A stretch of DNA of 64,000 bases, taken from NCBI GenBank assembly GCA_016649715.1, contig JAENXC010000001.1, forward strand, positions 186,001 through 250,000, written 5' to 3'. Positions 42,262 to 51,244 of the stretch are shown piece after piece (the stretch's first letter is position 1; each line of letters starts with the position of its first letter). Under the pieces are notes generated by a model. The model was not told where the DNA came from and made no database searches. It saw only the letters and a program-made list of their open reading frames with translations. The position numbers and the translations under genes were made by a program. Source of the stretch: Flavobacteriaceae bacterium (GTDB lineage: Bacteria; Bacteroidota; Bacteroidia; Flavobacteriales; Flavobacteriaceae).

Positions 42262-44271
42262 GTGCTGAAAAAAAATTTTTCTTTGCTTTTTATTATTGCA
42301 CTTTATCCTATTTCGGGCTATTGTCAAGATATTCCCCAATATGAGAAGATTTTAGCTGCGTCCAAAAATAAAACTGAAAAGCTGACCGCACTGGACAGTC
42401 TGTTGTCGCGTACATTCCGAACCGATAGCGATGCATTCATTGCTTATAGTATTCAATATATAGATCTTGCTCAGGGCATGGACCGTATGGAAGATGCTGC
42501 CAAAAAGGCGATAAATCTTCAGTATCCGCTTTCCAATTACGCAAACAACCCATTGCGTGCAATAACCATAATAAACAGTGTGCTGGCGCGCAAGTATAAA
42601 ATAAAGGACAGCCTTTTGTTGGGACTCCTTTACATTAAACGGGGCAAGGCCAACACCAAGGTTGATCTCAAAAAAGCAATTGAAGATTACAATTCGGCAC
42701 TTGAAAATTTCTCAAAAAAGGATTCCATGAGTATTGCGGACACCTATCTTTTTAGAGGGCAGGCATATTCAAATTTGGGAGAATTTGTTTTGGCGGGAGA
42801 AGATTACAACAAAGCATACGCCATGTATCAGGACAAAAAAGAATATGATTTTATGGTGTTTGCACAACAGGGCATCATAAGCATGTTCAGCATGAACGGT
42901 TTTTATGAAAAGGCCAAAGTGGAGCGCGATGCACTGATAGACAAGATGAAATCTTTGGGGTTGAATAGATTTTTGTCCAATGAATATTACAATCAGGCCT
43001 TGGACTATAATAAAATGGGGGAGCGGGACCTGGAATACAGATCGTTGCTAACTGCCGAGGAAATTTTCGTTGAGAACCAATCAGACATGTCCACGTATGT
43101 GGGCATCCATTCACGATTGATAGAATACTATTGCGAGCACAACCATCTTATTGAAGCAAAAAGACATCTTGAGCTTCTAGAAAATTTAGAGTATGATTTG
43201 TCAGGAAATCCTTCTGCAGAACTGAACTTTTTGGACGGAAAAGTGAAATATCTGCAGGCCACCGCAGAATATGACGAAGCCTTGAAACTGACCCAGAAAA
43301 AATTAGTTATTGCCGAAAAATTAGGGATGAAAGACGAAAAAATGAGTTCCTACTTCTTTCTTTCTGAACTTTATTACGATTTGGGAGATTACAAAAAAAG
43401 TGTTGAAAACAACCGAATAGCCTATGCCATTAAAGATTCCATATACAACCAAAGTACCGCAAATACACTTGCCTACTACCAAACGCTTTACGAAACCGAA
43501 AAAAATGAAAAAGAACTAGTAGAAAAAAGCACAAACATCAGCCTTCTTGAAAAGGACAACGAAGGTTTTAAAAAAGCAATGCTTTTCGGGGGCATCGCCA
43601 TTCTTTTGGGGTTTGGGTTAATCTTGCTCTATCGCAACCAAAGATATTTAAAAAGCAATAAAATCCTTCAGGAAAAATTCAGTCAGGAATTGCTTATTTC
43701 CCAAGAAAACGAACGGCGAAGAATATCAAAAGACCTGCACGACGGCATCGGCCAGCAATTGTTGGTCATCAAGAACAAGCTTATGGAAAGCGGCGATGCC
43801 GTCACAAAAAAAATGGTGGACCACACTATAGAGGAAGTGCGGACTATTTCCCGAGATCTTCATCCTTTTCAGTTACAGGAACTTGGAATAACAAAGGCCA
43901 TTGAATACACCATAAACATGATAGACGAAAACACTACCTTGTTCATTTCCGCAGAAATAGATAATATTGACAATGTTTTTTCAAAGGAAGACGAAGTGAA
44001 TATCTATAGAATCATTCAAGAAAGCCTCAGTAATATCCTGAAACACGCACACGCCGAAGCGGGCAAGGTTTCCGTGAAAAAATTTACAAATAACATCCTT
44101 ATCTCCATACGAGACAATGGTGTGGGCTTTGACTTTGCAGAAAAATATCAGGATGTAAAATCATTGGGCCTAAAGACCCTTTTGGAACGTACCAAATTCC
44201 TTAAGGGCCAAATGAAGGTAACCTCTAAAAAAGACACCGGCACTGTGCTGGAATTTCAATTTCCATTATGA
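42262..44271 (+). CDS. Two-component sensor histidine kinase with TPR sensor region
   Basis: A 669-residue protein. The start is GTG 42262, giving a signal peptide (FSLLFIIALYPISGYCQ). Residues about 25-420 are helical repeats of TPR type (for example AYSNLGEFVLAGEDYNKAYA). One membrane segment is near 440-458 (GGIAILLGFGLILLY). The HisKA_3 dimerisation domain has KDLHDGIGQQLLV with phospho-acceptor His493. An HATPase domain follows (IIQESLSNILKHAHA, SIRDNGVGFDF). It overlaps the response regulator gene by four bases. The stimulus is unknown, probably periplasmic. Confidence 0.93.
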   Translation: MLKKNFSLLFIIALYPISGYCQDIPQYEKILAASKNKTEKLTALDSLLSRTFRTDSDAFIAYSIQYIDLAQGMDRMEDAAKKAINLQYPLSNYANNPLRAITIINSVLARKYKIKDSLLLGLLYIKRGKANTKVDLKKAIEDYNSALENFSKKDSMSIADTYLFRGQAYSNLGEFVLAGEDYNKAYAMYQDKKEYDFMVFAQQGIISMFSMNGFYEKAKVERDALIDKMKSLGLNRFLSNEYYNQALDYNKMGERDLEYRSLLTAEEIFVENQSDMSTYVGIHSRLIEYYCEHNHLIEAKRHLELLENLEYDLSGNPSAELNFLDGKVKYLQATAEYDEALKLTQKKLVIAEKLGMKDEKMSSYFFLSELYYDLGDYKKSVENNRIAYAIKDSIYNQSTANTLAYYQTLYETEKNEKELVEKSTNISLLEKDNEGFKKAMLFGGIAILLGFGLILLYRNQRYLKSNKILQEKFSQELLISQENERRRISKDLHDGIGQQLLVIKNKLMESGDAVTKKMVDHTIEEVRTISRDLHPFQLQELGITKAIEYTINMIDENTTLFISAEIDNIDNVFSKEDEVNIYRIIQESLSNILKHAHAEAGKVSVKKFTNNILISIRDNGVGFDFAEKYQDVKSLGLKTLLERTKFLKGQMKVTSKKDTGTVLEFQFPL

Positions 44272-44906
44272 GCGAAACTACACCATCCATCATTATTGCA
44301 GACGACCATCCCTTGCTTTTAAAAGGCCTTAGCGACTTTTTGATAGAAAAGGGCTACAACCTTTTGGGAAGCGGCAAAGACGGAAGGGAAGCCTACAACC
44401 TCATAACTCAGAAAAAACCGGATATCGCAATCTTGGACATTCAGATGCCCTATATGTCTGGGCTGGAAATTGCCCAGCAATGCAAAGCCAATGCGCTTGA
44501 AACAAAAATAGTTTTGATAACCCTCCACAAAGAAAAAGAACTCTATCAAAAAGCACAGGAACTCAATATTTTTGGATACATATTGAAGGAATTTGCATTG
44601 GAAGAAATTGAAACCTGTATCAAAAATGTTACCGAAGGCGTTCCATTTTTCAGTGAAAAAATTAAAGAACTTATAGGGGTTGTTTTTATGGAAGATTGCA
44701 ATCTAAACACGCTTACCCCTTCAGAAAAAAAAATATTGAAGTTTATAGCGCAGGATAAGACAAACAAGGAAATTGCCTCACAACTGTTTATTTCATACAG
44801 AACTGTGGAAAAACACCGGAGCAATATCATTACCAAACTCAACATAGAGCCCAAAACAAACAGCCTGCTTATATGGGCAAAAGAACATCACGAAAAATTG
44901 TTATAG
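44268..44906 (+). CDS. NarL/LuxR-family response regulator
   Basis: A 212-residue transcription factor. The receiver domain has the acidic pair ADDHP (Asp12, Asp13), phospho-acceptor Asp57 in IAILDIQMPYMSG, and the switch residues in ITLHKEK. The LuxR-type helix-turn-helix occupies about 150-205 (LTPSEKKILKFIAQDKTNKE; FISYRTVEKHRSNIITKL). It is the partner of the upstream kinase (ATGA overlap). Targets cannot be told from sequence. Confidence 0.94.
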   Translation: MSETTPSIIIADDHPLLLKGLSDFLIEKGYNLLGSGKDGREAYNLITQKKPDIAILDIQMPYMSGLEIAQQCKANALETKIVLITLHKEKELYQKAQELNIFGYILKEFALEEIETCIKNVTEGVPFFSEKIKELIGVVFMEDCNLNTLTPSEKKILKFIAQDKTNKEIASQLFISYRTVEKHRSNIITKLNIEPKTNSLLIWAKEHHEKLL

Positions 44907-44978
44907 TTGGAAAATGTTTATCTGTTGTTTTCTGTATAATATCTCCAGAATGCACACGAAAAATCTGGAGCCTACACA

Positions 44979-45020
44979 ACTGAATACTGCGTACTGAATA
45001 CTAAATACTAAATGCTAAAT
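44979..45020. repeat. 7-bp tandem repeat, six units
   Basis: ACTGAAT, ACTGCGT, ACTGAAT, ACTAAAT, ACTAAAT, GCTAAAT fill 44979-45020 exactly, about 70 bp after the response regulator gene. Confidence 0.85.
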
Positions 45021-45072
45021 TTACGTGTTTACACGTATTTCATATTTCTATATAAAGACAGATATTTACAGT

Positions 45073-45219
45073 ATGAAAGATTCAGTTTATATAGAAAGCA
45101 AAGAAAAAGATTATGATGCTACTGTCACTTATCACAAACCGGCATTTATAGCTATAGCTGTTTCTGTTGTATTGATAATTTTACTCAACTTAGCCAATAC
45201 ACTCTTTTTTAGTAGATAA
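45073..45219 (+). CDS. Small single-span membrane protein (48 residues)
   Basis: ATG 45073 gives MKDSVYIESKEKDYDATVTY, then one hydrophobic helix (FIAIAVSVVLIILLNLANTL) and a short end FFSR. A GTG 16 codons earlier is possible but the added part does not look natural. It has its own terminator and lies alone between the two-component system and odhB. I do not know the family; a small membrane regulator is a guess. Confidence 0.6.
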   Translation: MKDSVYIESKEKDYDATVTYHKPAFIAIAVSVVLIILLNLANTLFFSR

Positions 45220-45240
45220 GATGTTTCCTAACTAACCAAA

Positions 45241-45267
45241 AAAATCCGGCTTAATAGCCGGATTTTT
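45241..45267. terminator. Bidirectional terminator
   Basis: AAAATCCGGCT at 45241-45251 pairs with AGCCGGATTTT at 45256-45266 across a 4-nt loop, with A and T tracts. It serves the small membrane gene (plus) and odhB (minus). Confidence 0.85.
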
Positions 45268-45288
45268 CATTTTACAAATATTTATAAG

Positions 45289-46548
45289 TTATAACTCTAA
45301 AGTTTTTTTAACATCGTTGTTCATCAAAAGCTCTTCAGGACTTTCCAATGCTTCTTTTATAGCTACCAAGAACCCTACAGATTCACGGCCGTCAATAATC
45401 CTGTGGTCATAAGAAAGTGCGACATACATTACTGGAGCAACAACAATTCCGCCATCTCGAACAATCGCTCGCTCAACAATGTTATGCATTCCTAAAATAG
45501 CAGATTGTGGAGGGTTAATTATTGGGGTGGAAAGCATACTTCCGAAAACACCCCCGTTTGAAATTGTAAACGTTCCCCCTGTCATTTCATCAACCGTAAT
45601 CTGACCGTCGCGAGCTCTGATTGCAAGTCTTTTCACTTCATCCTCAACACCCCTAAAGCTTAGATTTTCAGCATTTCTTATAACGGGAACCATCAAACCT
45701 TTCGGTCCCGAAACAGCAATGGAAATATCTTTAAAGTCATATGTTATCATATAATCACCATCAATCATAGAGTTTACGTCTGGGTAAAGTTCCAGTGCGC
45801 GAACCACAGCCAAGGTGAAAAACGACATAAAGCCAAGCCCTACACCATGCTTTTCCTTGAATCGTTCTTTGTATTGGTTCCGCAATTCAAAAATAGCTGT
45901 CATATCCACTTCGTTGAAAGTAGTGAGCATCGCCGTTTCATTTTTTGCTGAAACCAAACGCTCTGCCACTTTTCTGCGGAGCAGGGACAATTTTTTGCGT
46001 TCGCTGCCGCGGCTTCCATTGCCGGGCGTACCCATAGAAGGAGTTGCACTTGCAGCATCGTCTTTTGTTATGCGGCCATCACGTCCACTGCCTTTTACGT
46101 CTTTTGAAGACATTCCTTTTTCATCAAGAATCTTCTTAGCTGCAGGTGATGGAGAACCCGTTGCATACGTTTTTTTAACCTCTTCCTTATTAGGAGTAGA
46201 AGGTTTGGAAGGTGCTTCTTTTTTTGCTTCAGCCTTTTTTGGAGTATCTTCTTTCTTCTCTTTTGATTTTTCTTCAGCCTTTTCTGAAGAATCATCTCCG
46301 CCTGGCTTTTTGGCATCGGTATCAATAATGCAAACCACATCGCCCACAGCAACAGTATCGCCTTCCTCAGCTTTTAAGGTGATGATGCCACTTGCTTCGG
46401 CAGGCAACTCAAGGGTTGCTTTGTCGCTATCTACTTCAGCAATTGGTTGATCCTTCTCAACATAATCGCCATCCTTTACCAACCAAGATGCTATTTCAAC
46501 TTCGGTGATGGATTCTCCCGGAGACGGGACTTTCATTTCTAATGCCAT
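45289..46548 (-). CDS. odhB: Dihydrolipoyllysine-residue succinyltransferase (2-oxoglutarate dehydrogenase E2)
   Basis: A 419-residue E2 subunit that moves succinyl groups to CoA in the TCA cycle. The lipoyl domain has DSDKATLEL with lipoylated Lys43. A Lys/Glu/Pro-rich linker is followed by the E1/E3-binding domain (SPAAKKILDEKGMSSKDVKG) and the catalytic domain with TFTISNGGVFGSMLSTPI and SYDHRIIDGRES. It is downstream of sucA on the same strand, but with an ORF6N gene between them. Confidence 0.96.
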   Translation of the reverse strand: MALEMKVPSPGESITEVEIASWLVKDGDYVEKDQPIAEVDSDKATLELPAEASGIITLKAEEGDTVAVGDVVCIIDTDAKKPGGDDSSEKAEEKSKEKKEDTPKKAEAKKEAPSKPSTPNKEEVKKTYATGSPSPAAKKILDEKGMSSKDVKGSGRDGRITKDDAASATPSMGTPGNGSRGSERKKLSLLRRKVAERLVSAKNETAMLTTFNEVDMTAIFELRNQYKERFKEKHGVGLGFMSFFTLAVVRALELYPDVNSMIDGDYMITYDFKDISIAVSGPKGLMVPVIRNAENLSFRGVEDEVKRLAIRARDGQITVDEMTGGTFTISNGGVFGSMLSTPIINPPQSAILGMHNIVERAIVRDGGIVVAPVMYVALSYDHRIIDGRESVGFLVAIKEALESPEELLMNNDVKKTLEL

Positions 46549-46593
46549 AATCCTATTGTTTATTGCAACCTGATGGTTGCTATTTCTTATTAT

Positions 46594-47097
46594 TTATTTG
46601 TATCCAATTCTCTTTCTTTCTGATTGCTCTCTTTCTTTTTCATTCTTTTGCATCAAATACTTCAAAGCATCGTACACATTGTTAAATTGCTGGTCATATT
46701 TATCTTCCAATTTTGAAAGTTTTTCACTTAAATCTTTATGTGAAAGTGCAAATTGGCGCATCATCACAAAAGCCCTCATTATTGAAATATTTACAGCTAT
46801 TGCCGTTTTACTTCTTAAAACGCTTGATAGCATTGCCACTCCTTGTTCTGTAAACACAAAAGGTTGTGCGCCCCCAAATTTACTTTTTGATGGTATCACA
46901 GTTTGTGATACCAAGTCTTCAATTTCTTTTTCGGAAATTTCAAACATAAAATCCTTAGGAAACCGTTCCATATTTCTACGGACTGCCTGTTTTAAAACCC
47001 TTGTTTCAACCCCATAGATTTCCGCAAGATCAAAATCAAGCATTACGTTTTCGTTGCGGATTTCATAAATCTTATTTTGTATTTCTTGCAATTTCAC
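46594..47097 (-). CDS. ORF6N-domain DNA-binding protein
   Basis: A 167-residue protein. The ORF6N domain fills the first 85 residues (VMLDFDLAEIYGVETRVLKQ; RRNMERFPKDFMFEI; FTEQGVAMLSSVLRSKTAI), followed by a charged coiled coil (LSKLEDKYDQQFNNVYDALK). ORF6N/KilA-N proteins derive from phage antirepressors but are common as single chromosomal genes in Bacteroidota. It lies in the 640-bp interval between sucA and odhB in the same direction, so it may be transcribed with them. Whether it regulates them is unknown. Confidence 0.88.
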   Translation of the reverse strand: MKLQEIQNKIYEIRNENVMLDFDLAEIYGVETRVLKQAVRRNMERFPKDFMFEISEKEIEDLVSQTVIPSKSKFGGAQPFVFTEQGVAMLSSVLRSKTAIAVNISIMRAFVMMRQFALSHKDLSEKLSKLEDKYDQQFNNVYDALKYLMQKNEKEREQSERKRIGYK

Positions 47098-47167
47098 ATT
47101 ATGAAAATTATAAAAATCACTCTTTTCTATAGCTTATCACAAATTGTTATAGGCAACCCACATCCCG

Positions 47168-47190
47168 TAGAGACGCACGGCCGTGTGCCG
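47168..47190. repeat. Intergenic palindromic repeat after sucA
   Basis: GTAGAGACGCACGGCCGTGT with a CACGGCCGTG palindrome core at 47176-47185, ending just before the sucA stop codon. The GTAGAGACGC word is, as I recall, common between genes in this class. Confidence 0.5.
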
Positions 47191-49962
47191 CTAAGACATG
47201 GTTTTATCAAATACATTCTCGATTACTTTTGCGTGTCGCGCTTTCGACCTCACTGAACTACCTGCCGCAGGGGCTGCATACATTTTTCTACTGCAAACCC
47301 TGAAATCTCTCGCTTCTTCAAAATGCATCAAAATGTGCGAATAAGCACCCATGTTTTTAGGTTCTTCCTGCGCCCAAACTACATCATCTGCGTTTTTATA
47401 TTTTTTAATGATTTTTTTCATTGCATCGGTTGGCAAAGGGAACAATTGTTCCACACGTACCAAAGCAACATCGTCTCTTTCAAGTTCTTCTCTTTTTTCA
47501 AGTAAATCGTAATAAAATTTACCTGTAACAAAAACTAAAGTTTTCACTTTTGTCGCTTTCACTTCGGCATCGTCAATCAACATTTGGAAACTTCCGTTGG
47601 CAAATTCTTCTTTGGTTGAAACCACTTTTGGATGGCGAAGCAAACTTTTCGGAGTAAATACAATCAGTGGTTTGCGATAGTTCACTTTCAACTGTCTTCT
47701 AAAAAGATGAAAAAGGTTGGCAGGGGTTGTTACATCTGCCACAAACATATTGTCCGTTGCACAAAGTTGAAGGTAACGTTCCATTCTTGCCGATGAATGC
47801 TCCGCGCCTTGCCCTTCATAACCGTGTGGTAAAAGCAATACCAAACCATTCTGCAATTTCCATTTATCTTCGGCCGCGGAAATGTATTGGTCTATCATTA
47901 TCTGCGCTCCGTTGCTGAAATCGCCAAACTGCGCTTCCCAAAGGGTCAAGGTGTTTGGACTTGCCATGGCATAACCGTAATCATATCCAAGAACGCCATA
48001 TTCTGAAAGCAATGAATTGTATATATAAAACTCGCCTTGGTCTCCCTTTAAGTGGTTTAAAAGCACTACTTCTTCCTCACTATCCTCCACTTTTATAACG
48101 GCGTGGCGGTGTGAAAACGTTCCGCGTTCCACATCCTGCCCGCTCATACGCACATCGTGGCCTTCACTTAAGAGGGTTCCGTATGCAAGCAATTCGCCCA
48201 TGGCCCAGTCCAACTTATTGTCTTCAAAATACATGGTGTGTCTTGCTTCAATAAGTCTGGCTATTTTTTTGAGGAATTTTTTATCCTTCGGCAATTGGGT
48301 AATTACTTCGGCAATTTCATCAAGATTTTTTAGGTCGAATTTGGTATCGACCGCTTCCATCATTTTATCTTCTTCGGCATAATCATAACCCTTCCACTCA
48401 TCCTTCATAAAAGGAGTGATCGTGGTTTTATCCTCTTTTCTGGAATCTTCAAGATTTTCTTCTAGCTTGTCCTTATATTCCTGTTCCAGTTTGTCCGTAT
48501 ACCCTTTTTCTATAACGCCTTGCGCAATGAGCTTGTCCGCATAAATATCGCGCGGGTTTTCGTGCTTTGCGATTGCTTTGTATAGTTTTGGTTGGGTAAA
48601 TCGAGGTTCATCACCTTCGTTGTGACCATATTTTCTATAGCCCAATAAGTCGATGAAAACGTCACGCGCAAATTCCATTCGGAAATCCAGCGCAAAATTC
48701 ATCGCGTGTATTACGGCTTCTACATCATCGGCATTTACGTGAAGTATGGGCGAAAGAGTTACTTTACCAACATCTGTACAATAAATTGAGGAGCGCGCAT
48801 CCAAATAATTGGTGGTGAAGCCTATTTGGTTGTTCACTACAATATGAATGGTTCCTTGGGTTTTGTAGCCGTCCAGCTGTGCCATTTGCACAATTTCATA
48901 AACAATTCCCTGTCCAGCAATTGCAGCATCACCGTGAACGATTATTGGCAAAACTTTATTCGGATTATTTTTATGGTGATCGTCTTGTTTGGCTCTTGTA
49001 ATCCCTTCAACCACGGCACCAACGGCCTCCAAATGCGAAGGGTTTGGGGCGATATTCAGATTGATTTCTTTGCCAGATACTGTTTTTCGTTTTGAAGTCC
49101 AGCCTAAGTGATATTTTACGTCGCCATCAAAAATATCCTGAGCGTAATCTTTTCCGTCAAATTCGCTAAAAATATCCTTTGCACTTTTCCCGAAAATATT
49201 TGTCAATGTACTCAAACGCCCGCGGTGGGCCATTCCCATCACGAATTCCTCAACGCCTTTTTCTGCTGCATTTTCAATAAGCGTGTCCAAAGCAGGAATC
49301 AAGCTTTCGCCTCCCTCTAAAGAAAAACGCTTTTGCCCTACGTATTTCGTGTGGAGAAAGGTCTCAAAAGACACGGCTTCATTGAGTTTTTTAAGAATAT
49401 GTTTCTTGTGTTCTGGAGAAAAATTAGGCTGGTTATCATTCACATTCAGCTTTTTTTGAATCCATTGAATCTCGTCCGGTCTGCGGATGTACATATATTC
49501 AATCCCAGTGGAATCGCAATAAATGCTTTCGAGATGTTTTATAATTACTTCAAGAGTAGCCTCGCCTATGCCTATAATTTCGCCCGCCTTAAAAGTAGTC
49601 TTAAGATCGTACTGCGAAAGTCCGAAATTTTCTATAGCCAAGGTTGGCGAGTATTTTCTGCGTTCCCGTACTGGATTGGTTTTGGTAAAAAGATGTCCTC
49701 GGGTTCTGTAACCATCTATTAATTTTACAACCTGAAACTCCTTTATTACATCAGCACAAATAGCGCCTACGTCATATTGAGGAGTTTCTGTTGGTTCAGC
49801 AATGCCAAAAAATTCGTGTGCACTGTTTTCCGAACCGAAATCAAAGCCCTGGAAAAACGCTCTCCAACTGGGCTCAACGCTGTCTGGGTATTGTAAATAT
49901 TTTTCGTAAAGTTCCGCGATGTAAGATGGGTGAACCGCGTTTAAGAATGAAAATTTATCCAT
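47191..49962 (-). CDS. sucA: 2-oxoglutarate dehydrogenase E1 component
   Basis: A 923-residue thiamine diphosphate enzyme decarboxylating 2-oxoglutarate. The start has MDKFSFLNAVHPSYIAELYE. FVMGMAHRGRLSTLTNIFGK, PNPSHLEAVGAVVEG, HGDAAIAGQGIVYEIVQMAQ (TPP-binding) and LLPHGYEGQGAEHSSARMER are diagnostic. Length is standard. On the minus strand a TACTTTTG box (complement at 49999-50006) lies about 37 bp before the ATG. It starts the sucA, ORF6N, odhB series. Confidence 0.97.
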   Translation of the reverse strand: MDKFSFLNAVHPSYIAELYEKYLQYPDSVEPSWRAFFQGFDFGSENSAHEFFGIAEPTETPQYDVGAICADVIKEFQVVKLIDGYRTRGHLFTKTNPVRERRKYSPTLAIENFGLSQYDLKTTFKAGEIIGIGEATLEVIIKHLESIYCDSTGIEYMYIRRPDEIQWIQKKLNVNDNQPNFSPEHKKHILKKLNEAVSFETFLHTKYVGQKRFSLEGGESLIPALDTLIENAAEKGVEEFVMGMAHRGRLSTLTNIFGKSAKDIFSEFDGKDYAQDIFDGDVKYHLGWTSKRKTVSGKEINLNIAPNPSHLEAVGAVVEGITRAKQDDHHKNNPNKVLPIIVHGDAAIAGQGIVYEIVQMAQLDGYKTQGTIHIVVNNQIGFTTNYLDARSSIYCTDVGKVTLSPILHVNADDVEAVIHAMNFALDFRMEFARDVFIDLLGYRKYGHNEGDEPRFTQPKLYKAIAKHENPRDIYADKLIAQGVIEKGYTDKLEQEYKDKLEENLEDSRKEDKTTITPFMKDEWKGYDYAEEDKMMEAVDTKFDLKNLDEIAEVITQLPKDKKFLKKIARLIEARHTMYFEDNKLDWAMGELLAYGTLLSEGHDVRMSGQDVERGTFSHRHAVIKVEDSEEEVVLLNHLKGDQGEFYIYNSLLSEYGVLGYDYGYAMASPNTLTLWEAQFGDFSNGAQIMIDQYISAAEDKWKLQNGLVLLLPHGYEGQGAEHSSARMERYLQLCATDNMFVADVTTPANLFHLFRRQLKVNYRKPLIVFTPKSLLRHPKVVSTKEEFANGSFQMLIDDAEVKATKVKTLVFVTGKFYYDLLEKREELERDDVALVRVEQLFPLPTDAMKKIIKKYKNADDVVWAQEEPKNMGAYSHILMHFEEARDFRVCSRKMYAAPAAGSSVRSKARHAKVIENVFDKTMS

Positions 49963-49998
49963 GATAAATATGCAAAGGGTCTTTTAAATAAAACGGTA

Positions 49999-50006
49999 CA
50001 AAAGTA
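49999..50006 (-). promoter_or_regulatory. Candidate -7 element for sucA
   Basis: TACTTTTG on the minus strand matches TAnnTTTG; no convincing -33 box was found. Confidence 0.4.
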
Positions 50007-50115
50007 CAACAATTACACAGAATAGCTGAACAGTAAATTCATATTTATAAGGTTGAAAATCTTAAAGTATTCACAAATAAATTACCCTGAAAAATTGGAA
50101 TTCACTTATCGTCTT

Positions 50116-51090
50116 TTAAACGTTTCGCTGCATCAAATCTTTTCCAAAATCGCGAAGTGTTTCCTTTATTTTTTCTAAAATAGCTATTTCATTCAAAAAC
50201 GAATAGGCCAAATTGCTGTACTTTTCAATTTCAATTTGTGTAGCCGCAACGGCACCGGAGGTCAAAAATATTTCTTTTACTGTTGAAATTTTATCCGTTG
50301 GGTCTTTTGGGCTTATGCTGAAAAGATGCTCCAATTCCTCCGCTTGCGCCGAAGAACCTTGACTAATGGCCATCAAATACAAAAAGGTTTTTTTGTTTGA
50401 AATAATATCGCCGCCCACCTGTTTTCCAAAGGTTTCGGGGTTTCCGAAAACATCCAAATAATCATCCTGCAATTGAAACGCGATCCCCAAGTTCCTTCCA
50501 AATTGATATATTATATCCTTATCCTTTTCGGAAACTTCGGCCACGATGGCTCCCATTTTCATTGCCGCTCCCAGCAAAACAGCCGTTTTGTGGTCTATCA
50601 TCTTTATGTATTCCACTAAAGTTACATCGTCACGGGTTTCAAAATCCATGTCGTGCTGCTGGCCCTCGCAAACTTGAAGGGCAGTTTCGCTGAAGAGTCT
50701 AGCCAATTCGTGAAACATTTTTGGTTCGTAACTTTCAAAAAAACGATATGCCAAAATGAGCATCGCATCGCCAGAAAGTATGGCGGTGTTCACGTCCCAT
50801 TTTTCGTGGACGGTTTTTTTCCCCCTTCGCAAAGGGGCATTGTCCATAATATCATCGTGGATGAGGGAAAAGTTATGGAACAGTTCCACAGCCAGTGCGG
50901 CAGGCATTGCTTTCTTGAAATCGGAACCGAAAAAATCACAGACCATCAAAGTCAATGCGGGACGAATCCGCTTTCCGCCCAAAGAGAGCATATATTTTAT
51001 GGGGTCGTAAAGTTGATGCGGTTCTTTTTTGGGAACAGCTTTTTCAAGATGCTCCTGAAGCAGTCCACTATATTTTTTTAAAATTTCCAT
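50116..51090 (-). CDS. Trans-polyprenyl diphosphate synthase
   Basis: A 324-residue all-helical enzyme that extends isoprenoid diphosphates with IPP. The two Asp-rich motifs are present: first LIHDDIMDNAPLRRG (Asp79 and following), second FQLQDDYLDVFG. GGKRIRPALTL and the KKTFL region bind diphosphates. Product length (farnesyl, geranylgeranyl or longer) cannot be safely told. Dxs, at the far end of the window, makes precursors for the same pathway. Confidence 0.93.
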   Translation of the reverse strand: MEILKKYSGLLQEHLEKAVPKKEPHQLYDPIKYMLSLGGKRIRPALTLMVCDFFGSDFKKAMPAALAVELFHNFSLIHDDIMDNAPLRRGKKTVHEKWDVNTAILSGDAMLILAYRFFESYEPKMFHELARLFSETALQVCEGQQHDMDFETRDDVTLVEYIKMIDHKTAVLLGAAMKMGAIVAEVSEKDKDIIYQFGRNLGIAFQLQDDYLDVFGNPETFGKQVGGDIISNKKTFLYLMAISQGSSAQAEELEHLFSISPKDPTDKISTVKEIFLTSGAVAATQIEIEKYSNLAYSFLNEIAILEKIKETLRDFGKDLMQRNV

Positions 51091-51192
51091 TCCTTAAAAA
51101 TTTAGGCTAAAGTAAAACAAGCAAAACAAAAGCGCACAACTTAAATTCGAAAATAGGCAAGTTGTTAACGCAATGTTAAAAATAATAAACTA

Positions 51193-51222
51193 TGGAAACT
51201 TATTTTGTTTTTAAAGTTTCCA
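51193..51222. promoter_or_regulatory. Probable TetR operator (9-bp inverted repeat)
   Basis: TGGAAACTT at 51193-51201 and AAGTTTCCA at 51214-51222 are perfect inverses with a 12-bp spacer. The -33 TTTG lies between the arms, and the right arm lies in the promoter spacer, so a bound dimer would block RNA polymerase. It is directly upstream of the tetR-type gene. Confidence 0.65.
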
Positions 51223-51235
51223 AAATATATCTTTG
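51204..51235 (+). promoter_or_regulatory. Promoter of the efflux operon
   Basis: TTTG at 51204-51207, a 20-bp spacer, then TATCTTTG at 51228-51235, a full Bacteroidota promoter. The ATG begins ten bases after the -7 box, so the leader is only a few bases. Confidence 0.75.
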
Positions 51236-51244
51236 CGCCCTGTT

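Noticed and set aside
45815-46450. Plus-strand open frame (211 codons) opposite odhB
   Set aside because: Ser/Phe-rich shadow of the E2 linker and catalytic domain; no known motif and no promoter.
49108-49722. Plus-strand frames opposite sucA
   Set aside because: They overlap highly conserved sucA sequence and have no motifs.
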